A stretch of 9,826 nt of DNA from Trebonia sp. (GTDB taxonomy: Bacteria > Actinomycetota > Actinomycetes > Streptosporangiales > Streptosporangiaceae), in assembly GCA_030038035.1 (NCBI GenBank), contig JASHPP010000025.1, forward strand, positions 1-9,826, in the 5' to 3' direction. Made by a program: the position numbers and the translations under genes. Of the stretch, positions 6,241-9,826 are shown piece by piece (the stretch's first letter is position 1; every line of letters begins with the position of its first letter). Below the pieces are notes generated by a model, which saw only the letters and a list, made by a program, of their open reading frames with translations, made no database searches and had not been told where the DNA came from.

Positions 6241-6360
6241 CCCCGCCCCGCGCCGGCCCCGCCAGGCCAGATCACCCCCCAGCCGGCGGAGCAGGCACCC
6301 GCCCGGCAAGCCCCGCACCAGCAACCACAGCACCCAGCCCCTGCCAGGACCAAAACAGCA
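6241..6360 (+). terminator. C-rich, G-poor, nearly T-free segment, possible Rho-dependent terminator
   Basis: By direct count the 120 bases hold 63 C, 29 G, 26 A and 2 T on the + strand. C over G without strong structure is the signature of rut sites that load Rho. It lies downstream of the + strand membrane-protein gene and before the opposite-strand methyltransferase, where stopping + transcription would avoid antisense. The function is inferred from composition alone. Confidence 0.3.
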
Positions 6361-6453
6361 CACGCCGCCGACAGTCCATGACCCACACGGCCCGCACCTC
6401 AACTCCCCGGCACCGGGGCCAGCGCCGGCGCCCGCGCGCGGCGGCCCGTCCGG

Positions 6454-7164
6454 TTAGGCGGGCGTGGCCGGCTTGCGGCCGATGACGAGGAACTGCTTGC
6501 CGAGCACCTTCCACAGCGGCGGGGTGTGCAGGTACAGCCGGGTCAGCCGGGCCGACGGGGGGAGCAGGCCGCGGAACGAGTACGGCAGGAACTTCGGGTA
6601 TACCGCGGCCACGTCGAACCCCGCGGCGTACAAGTGCTCGGCGACCGCGATGTGCGACAGGATCACCGTGTGGTCGGCGCAGTCGAAGTACTCGCCGGCG
6701 CAGTACTTGAAGTTCGGGCCCATGATCGCGATCCGGCCGCCGGGCCGCATGGCCCGCGACAGCCTGGCCAGCACGTCGGCGACCGCGTTCTGGTCCGCCA
6801 GGTGCTCCAGGAAGTTAGACAGGAACACGCCGTCGAAGTAGTCGTCGGGCAGATCGGCGTCCATGATGTCGGCGATGATCATCTTGACCCCGGCGAGCTC
6901 GGCGTCGCCGTGGCTGACCAGGTCGACTCCCCAGCGCTCGGCGGCGGGCACCGCGGCGATGAACTCGCCTCGCCCAGCCGCCGGATCCAGGACACGGACC
7001 GGGGAGCCCATCCGGCCGTGGACGTAGTGGGCGATCTCCCGCCACACCGTCTCCCTGGCGGCCTGGTCGACATCACGGAACCGGTACTCATACAGCCGCT
7101 GGAAGTTGATGCCGGCTGCCGCGCGGCGGCCGCCTGCCGGCGCGGGTGGCACGTTGACTGACAT
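6454..7164 (-). CDS. Class I SAM-dependent methyltransferase
   Basis: The protein has 236 residues, ATG at 7164 to TAA. The Rossmann methyltransferase motifs are in order. Motif I is 'VRVLDPAAGRGEF' (56-68; the first Gly of the usual E/DxGxGxG is Ala). The acidic end of strand 2 is at 'WGVDL' (78-82), and 'IADIMDADLP' spans 98-107. 'DDYFDGVFLSNFLEHL' (107-122) is the motif IV region, and 'MRPGGRIAIMGPN' (139-151) is the post-motif loop. The C-terminal part carries 'YFDCADHTVILS' (159-170) and 'FLPYS' (192-196), a pattern I associate with envelope-polysaccharide or lipid-linked methyltransferases rather than nucleic-acid ones; the substrate is not certain. There is no membrane helix, so it should be cytosolic. 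It lies between membrane paralogues A and B, converging on A and divergent from B by 128 bp. A -10 motif 7 bases before the ATG and no clear ribosome binding site suggest a leaderless mRNA. Confidence 0.88.
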   Translation of the reverse strand: MSVNVPPAPAGGRRAAAGINFQRLYEYRFRDVDQAARETVWREIAHYVHGRMGSPVRVLDPAAGRGEFIAAVPAAERWGVDLVSHGDAELAGVKMIIADIMDADLPDDYFDGVFLSNFLEHLADQNAVADVLARLSRAMRPGGRIAIMGPNFKYCAGEYFDCADHTVILSHIAVAEHLYAAGFDVAAVYPKFLPYSFRGLLPPSARLTRLYLHTPPLWKVLGKQFLVIGRKPATPA

Positions 7165-7171
7165 GTGATGA

Positions 7172-7177
7172 ACCTTA
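7172..7177 (-). promoter_or_regulatory. -10 element for a leaderless methyltransferase transcript
   Basis: Read on the minus strand, TAAGGT (TANNNT) ends 7 bases before the ATG at 7164. The interval TCATCAC is too short for a 5' leader with a ribosome binding site. No clear -35 is seen. Confidence 0.4.
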
Positions 7178-7238
7178 TGGCTCGCAGGTGTAGCGGACGG
7201 CGGGGATCCCCGTTTCGCCGCCGGGCGCGGTGCGGCAC

Positions 7239-7262
7239 TACTATAAGTCCCCGATCATGGGG
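7239..7262 (+). promoter_or_regulatory. Probable promoter and 5'-leader hairpin of membrane protein B
   Basis: TACTAT at 7239-7244 (overlapping TATAAG at 7242-7247) is the most AT-rich spot of the divergent intergenic region and fits the -10 consensus. It would give a leader of about 40 bases before the TTG at 7293. CCCC (7249-7252) and GGGG (7259-7262) flank the likely initiation site as a short inverted repeat, a possible operator or 5' hairpin. GGATGG at 7280-7285, 7 bases before the TTG, can serve as ribosome binding site. The -35 is not evident. Confidence 0.4.
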
Positions 7263-7292
7263 TAACGACTGCGCTTACTGGATGGTGCTCGG

Positions 7293-9089
7293 TTGCATCG
7301 GATAAACAGTGACCGCCAGCCCGCTGGCCGGGAGCGCGCCGCTGACGCGGGTAACGGCATTGCCCAGGCCGGGGGCCCGGCGCAAGCCGGCGACCCCCCG
7401 TCCCAGGCGCAGACGGGCGGGGCCCCGGGGGCGCACGGGTCACGCCGGGCCGCGATCTGGCAGCTGCGGCTCGCGTGGGCCGGCGGCCTGCTGCTCGCCG
7501 GCCTCGGCCTGTTCACCTTGTACCTGCGCCAGTCGCGGATCGCGCCGTTCAACGCCGACGGCGCCTCGATCGTCTTGCAGGCCAACGTGATGCTGCACGG
7601 GAACCTGCTGCTGCGCGGCTGGTGGACCGCCGACGTCTCCTTTTACACCACGGAGCTTCCCGAGTACGTGCTGGTGGAGGTGTTCCGCGGGCTGACGCCC
7701 GACGTGGTGCACATCTGCGGCGCGCTCACCTACACGCTGACCGTGCTGCTCGCCGCGCTGCTGGCGCGGGGGCGGGTCAAGGGCCGGGCGGGCGTCGTCC
7801 GGGCGCTGGTGGCCGGCGGGATCATGCTCGCGCCCGGGATCATCGGCGGCACGGCGGTGTTCCTCGAGAACCCGGACCACGCCGGCACCGCGGTGCCCAT
7901 CCTCGTGGTGCTGCTGCTCATGGACCGGGCGCCTGAGCGCTGGTACGTCCCGGTGGCGGTGTGCGTGCTGCTCGCCGGGATTCAGGTGGGCGACCAGCTC
8001 ACCCTGGTCGCGGCGACCGTTCCTGTCGCCGCTGTCGCGCTGGTCCGGCTGCTCGTGCTTGCGCTGCGGCGCCGGCCGCTCGCCGAATTCCGCTACGACG
8101 CCCTGCTCCTGCTGGCCGCCGGGTTTTCCGCGGAGCTGGCCAAGCTCGCCGAGCGGGTGCTGCGCGACCTCGGCGGCTACGCGCTGCACCCGCTGCCGCA
8201 GCAGCTGCTCTCCCCGAGCTCGCAGGTTCCCTCGAACGCCCGGGTGATGGGCCAGACGATCATGATGCTGTTCGGCGCCAACGTCTCCGATCACCAGCTC
8301 GCGCTGATCGCGCACCTGCACCTGATCGGGCTGGCGCTGGCGGCATGCGGGCTGGCCGTGGCGATCGCGACCTTCTTCGGCACGCGCATCGACCGGGTGT
8401 CGCAGATCCTGCTCGCGGGCACGCTCGCCGTCCTCGCCTGGGGCATCCTCGGCACCGAGCTGCCCTCGCTCAGCCACGCCCACGAGGTCGCCATCCTGCT
8501 GCCGTTCGGCGCGGTGCTCGCCGGCCGGATGCTGCCCGGCCTGGTCCCGGCCCGCTGGCACCCCGGCCGCGTGCTTGTGCCGCTGCTCGGGGCGTGGCTC
8601 GCCTGCAGCCTCGCGGCGCTGTGCTGGGCGGCCACCTGGGCGCCCCTGCCGGTGCCGGACCAGGCGCTGGTGAACTGGCTGACCGGCCACAAGTACACCG
8701 AGGGCCTGGCCTACTACTGGGAGTCGAACAACATCACGGTGGCCAGCGGCGGCAAGGTGCTCGTCGCGCCGGTCGTCTACCAGGCCTCCGCCGCGCGGCA
8801 CTGGGAGGCGTCGGTCACCTGGTATGAGCCAAGTCAGCGGCGGGCCAACTTCGTCATCGCCGCCACCGACCCCAGCGCGCCGCCGGGCGGGCTGCCCATC
8901 GCCAGCGTGCGCAAGGTCTTCGGCCGCCCGGCCCACCAGTACCAGGTAGGGCCGTACGTGATCATGGTCTACAACTACAACCTGCTGACCAAGCTGGGCG
9001 GTCGCGTGTTCCCCGGGATCAGCAAGGCGGTGGCAGCAGCAGGACCGGCTGGTCCGCGCCAACAGGCCGAGCCGGATCGATCGAGTTGA
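7293..9089 (+). CDS. Polytopic membrane protein, GT-C-like layout (paralogue B)
   Basis: The protein has 598 residues. TTG at 7293 is the first usable start: the frame has a stop at 7263-7265 and no other ATG, GTG or TTG before the first membrane helix. The N-terminal tail of about 55 residues is Ala/Gly/Gln/Pro-rich, longer than in A. Helix 1 (about 59-78) is followed by 'NADGA' (87-91), 'VMLHGN' (99-104), 'GWW' (109-111) and 'YTTELPEY' (118-125). Further membrane segments lie near 142-158, 169-183, 200-210, 217-232, 237-258, 268-284, 335-361, 368-386, 395-413 and 426-448. 'NPDHAGTAVP' lies at 193-202. The hydrophilic C-terminal part (450-598) has 'WYEPSQRRANFVIAA' (510-524), 'FGRPAHQY' (543-550) and 'YVIMVYNYNLL' (555-565). 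These blocks align with copy A throughout, so the two are full-length paralogues. A sugar- or lipid-transfer role is inferred from layout, not shown. Copy C starts inside its stop codon. Confidence 0.85.
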   Translation: MHRINSDRQPAGRERAADAGNGIAQAGGPAQAGDPPSQAQTGGAPGAHGSRRAAIWQLRLAWAGGLLLAGLGLFTLYLRQSRIAPFNADGASIVLQANVMLHGNLLLRGWWTADVSFYTTELPEYVLVEVFRGLTPDVVHICGALTYTLTVLLAALLARGRVKGRAGVVRALVAGGIMLAPGIIGGTAVFLENPDHAGTAVPILVVLLLMDRAPERWYVPVAVCVLLAGIQVGDQLTLVAATVPVAAVALVRLLVLALRRRPLAEFRYDALLLLAAGFSAELAKLAERVLRDLGGYALHPLPQQLLSPSSQVPSNARVMGQTIMMLFGANVSDHQLALIAHLHLIGLALAACGLAVAIATFFGTRIDRVSQILLAGTLAVLAWGILGTELPSLSHAHEVAILLPFGAVLAGRMLPGLVPARWHPGRVLVPLLGAWLACSLAALCWAATWAPLPVPDQALVNWLTGHKYTEGLAYYWESNNITVASGGKVLVAPVVYQASAARHWEASVTWYEPSQRRANFVIAATDPSAPPGGLPIASVRKVFGRPAHQYQVGPYVIMVYNYNLLTKLGGRVFPGISKAVAAAGPAGPRQQAEPDRSS

Positions 9090-9826
9090 GCGGCACCTCG
9101 ACGACGGGCGAGGCGAGGTCCCGCAGCCGCCATGCGGCGGGTCCGTCCGGCGGCCGGGACCGCGTCCGCGGCGCGGTCTTGTGGGCAGTCGGCACCGCGG
9201 TCGCGGCCGTCGCGCTGTTCACGTGCTACCTGCTGCAGTCGCGCACGATCTCGGTCGGCTCGGACGGCGCCTCGATCGCGCTCCAGGCGTGGGACATGCT
9301 GCACGGCAACCCGCTGCTGCGCGGCTGGTGGGTGTCCGACGTGTCGTTCTACACGACGGAGCTGCCGCAGTACATGCTGATCGAGTCCGTCCGCGGGCTG
9401 TCCGCCGACGTCATGCACGTCGGCGGGGCGATGACCTACACGCTGCTCGTGCTGCTCGCCGCTTTCCTGGCCAAGAGCACCGCCAGCGGCCGGGCCGGGG
9501 CGGTCCGCGCCCTGCTCGCCGCCGGGATCATGCTGGCCCCGCAGCTCGGCAGCGGAACCGGGACCTTGCTGCTGTCGCCGGACCACTTCGGGACCGCCGT
9601 TCCGGTGCTGGCCGTCCTGCTGCTCATCGACCTGGCGGGGCGCCGGCCGTACGTCCCGGTGCTCGTCTGGCTCGTGCTGTCCTGGGCCCTGGTGGCGGAC
9701 GAACTCGTCGCTGTCATCGCCGCGGTGCCGCTCGCCGTCGTCTGCGCCATCCGCGCGTACCAGGGTGCCGTCGCGCCGGCGGGCAGCCGGGGCTGGCGAG
9801 CGCAGTGGTACGAGCTGTCGCTGGCA
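9086..9826 (+). CDS. Polytopic membrane protein, GT-C-like layout (paralogue C, 3' end missing)
   Basis: An open frame of 247 codons runs to the window edge. TTG at 9086 overlaps the stop of copy B (TTGA), so the two are probably translationally coupled, although no good ribosome binding site is seen. TTG at 9179 would be a much shorter alternative beginning inside helix 1 and is unlikely. A Ser/Arg/Gly-rich tail (1-28) leads to helix 1 (about 29-49), then 'GSDGA' (58-62), 'DMLHGN' (70-75), 'GWW' (80-82) and 'YTTELPQY' (89-96). Helices follow near 112-129, 140-151, 170-181, 188-202 and 206-223. 'SPDHFGTAVP' lies at 164-173. All match copies A and B, with the loop after helix 1 clearly closest to B, which suggests B and C are the more recent duplication. 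The C-terminal domain is beyond the window. Confidence 0.85.
   Translation, partial: MSGTSTTGEARSRSRHAAGPSGGRDRVRGAVLWAVGTAVAAVALFTCYLLQSRTISVGSDGASIALQAWDMLHGNPLLRGWWVSDVSFYTTELPQYMLIESVRGLSADVMHVGGAMTYTLLVLLAAFLAKSTASGRAGAVRALLAAGIMLAPQLGSGTGTLLLSPDHFGTAVPVLAVLLLIDLAGRRPYVPVLVWLVLSWALVADELVAVIAAVPLAVVCAIRAYQGAVAPAGSRGWRAQWYELSLA

Larger units (their letters stand above)
5840..6413. repeat. Dispersed AACTCCCCGGCA motif (one inverted, two direct copies)
   Basis: AACTCCCCGGCAC occurs at 5981-5993 and 6401-6413. The similarity continues for about 13 more bases ('GGCCAGC' in both), giving a direct repeat of about 26 bp spaced by 420 bp. The reverse complement TGCCGGGGAGTT lies at 5840-5851, just after the stop of membrane protein A, forming a perfect 12-bp inverted pair with 5981-5992. 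The function is unknown. The copies frame the gene-free region. Confidence 0.7.
5834..6453. other. 620-bp gene-free region between convergent genes
   Basis: No credible gene is seen. Open frames exist on both strands but only because stops are rare at this GC content; their products are low-complexity Pro/Ala/Gly/Arg chains. The region lies between the 3' ends of membrane protein A (+) and the methyltransferase (-). It holds dispersed 12-13 bp repeats, a duplicated 24 bp unit, a small hairpin at 5948-5959 (GCGGA-AA-TCCGC) and a C-rich segment, listed separately. It could be a decayed gene, a terminator region, or both. Confidence 0.6.

Noticed and set aside
6017..6457. 146-residue open frame on the + strand in the gene-free region
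   Set aside because: The product is a Pro/Ala/Arg/Gly chain without domain-like pattern, crosses repeats and the C-rich segment, and runs into the end of the methyltransferase gene.
7165..7292. Riboswitch or other structured RNA in the leader of membrane protein B
   Set aside because: The leader is about 40 bases with only a 4-bp stem; no known riboswitch pattern is visible.
7440..9062. 540-residue open frame on the minus strand opposite membrane protein B
   Set aside because: Same reasoning: His/Gln/Arg/Gly-rich nonsense-like product, antisense to a paralogue-supported gene.
4172..9826. Insertion-sequence or phage origin of the membrane-protein cluster
   Set aside because: No transposase, integrase, tRNA or terminal repeats flanking the cluster were found in the window, and codon use matches the left-hand genes.

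Overview
The window is very GC-rich DNA with actinobacterial codon use (G or C at almost every third position, GTG and TTG starts). The left 4.1 kb carries the flank of the Pup-proteasome locus: the 3' part of a two-domain FKBP-type prolyl isomerase, a DUF3866 protein on the opposite strand, and the WYL-domain regulator pair pafB-pafC. This points to an actinomycete (Actinomycetota). The PafBC pair supports this strongly. I cannot name the genus.

Layout. 1-882 (+) is the FKBP protein, open at the left edge. 928-2022 (-) is the DUF3866 protein, converging on FKBP across a duplicated perfect palindrome and diverging from pafB across 45 bp. 2068-3087 and 3165-4112 (+) are pafB and pafC. A G-run/hairpin element sits at their junction and may be translated as an N-terminal extension of PafC. 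In the mycobacterial and streptomycete arrangements I recall, tatA-tatC follow pafC. Here the next gene is instead the first of three paralogous multi-pass membrane proteins.

The right 5.7 kb holds that family: copy A at 4172-5833, copy B at 7293-9089 and copy C from 9086 to the window edge, all on the + strand. Copy C overlaps the end of B by four bases. A class I SAM-dependent methyltransferase (6454-7164, - strand) lies between A and B and is divergent from B. The three membrane proteins share an aspartate just after the first membrane helix, a 'MLHGN..L..GWW' loop and a 'PDH.G..VP' motif. A and B also share an 'FG.P...Y...Y.IM..N.NLL' C-terminal signature. The layout resembles GT-C glycosyltransferases (polyprenyl-phosphate-sugar users), but no family can be named from sequence alone. 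With the methyltransferase, a cell-envelope glycan or lipid-linked sugar role is a reasonable but unproven reading.

The one long gene-free stretch is 5834-6453, between convergent genes. It holds dispersed copies of a 12-13 bp motif, a duplicated 24 bp hairpin-forming unit, and a C-rich, almost T-free segment that could act in Rho-dependent termination. Three genes (DUF3866, membrane protein A, methyltransferase) have a TANNNT -10 motif only 6-7 bases before the start codon, which suggests leaderless transcripts.
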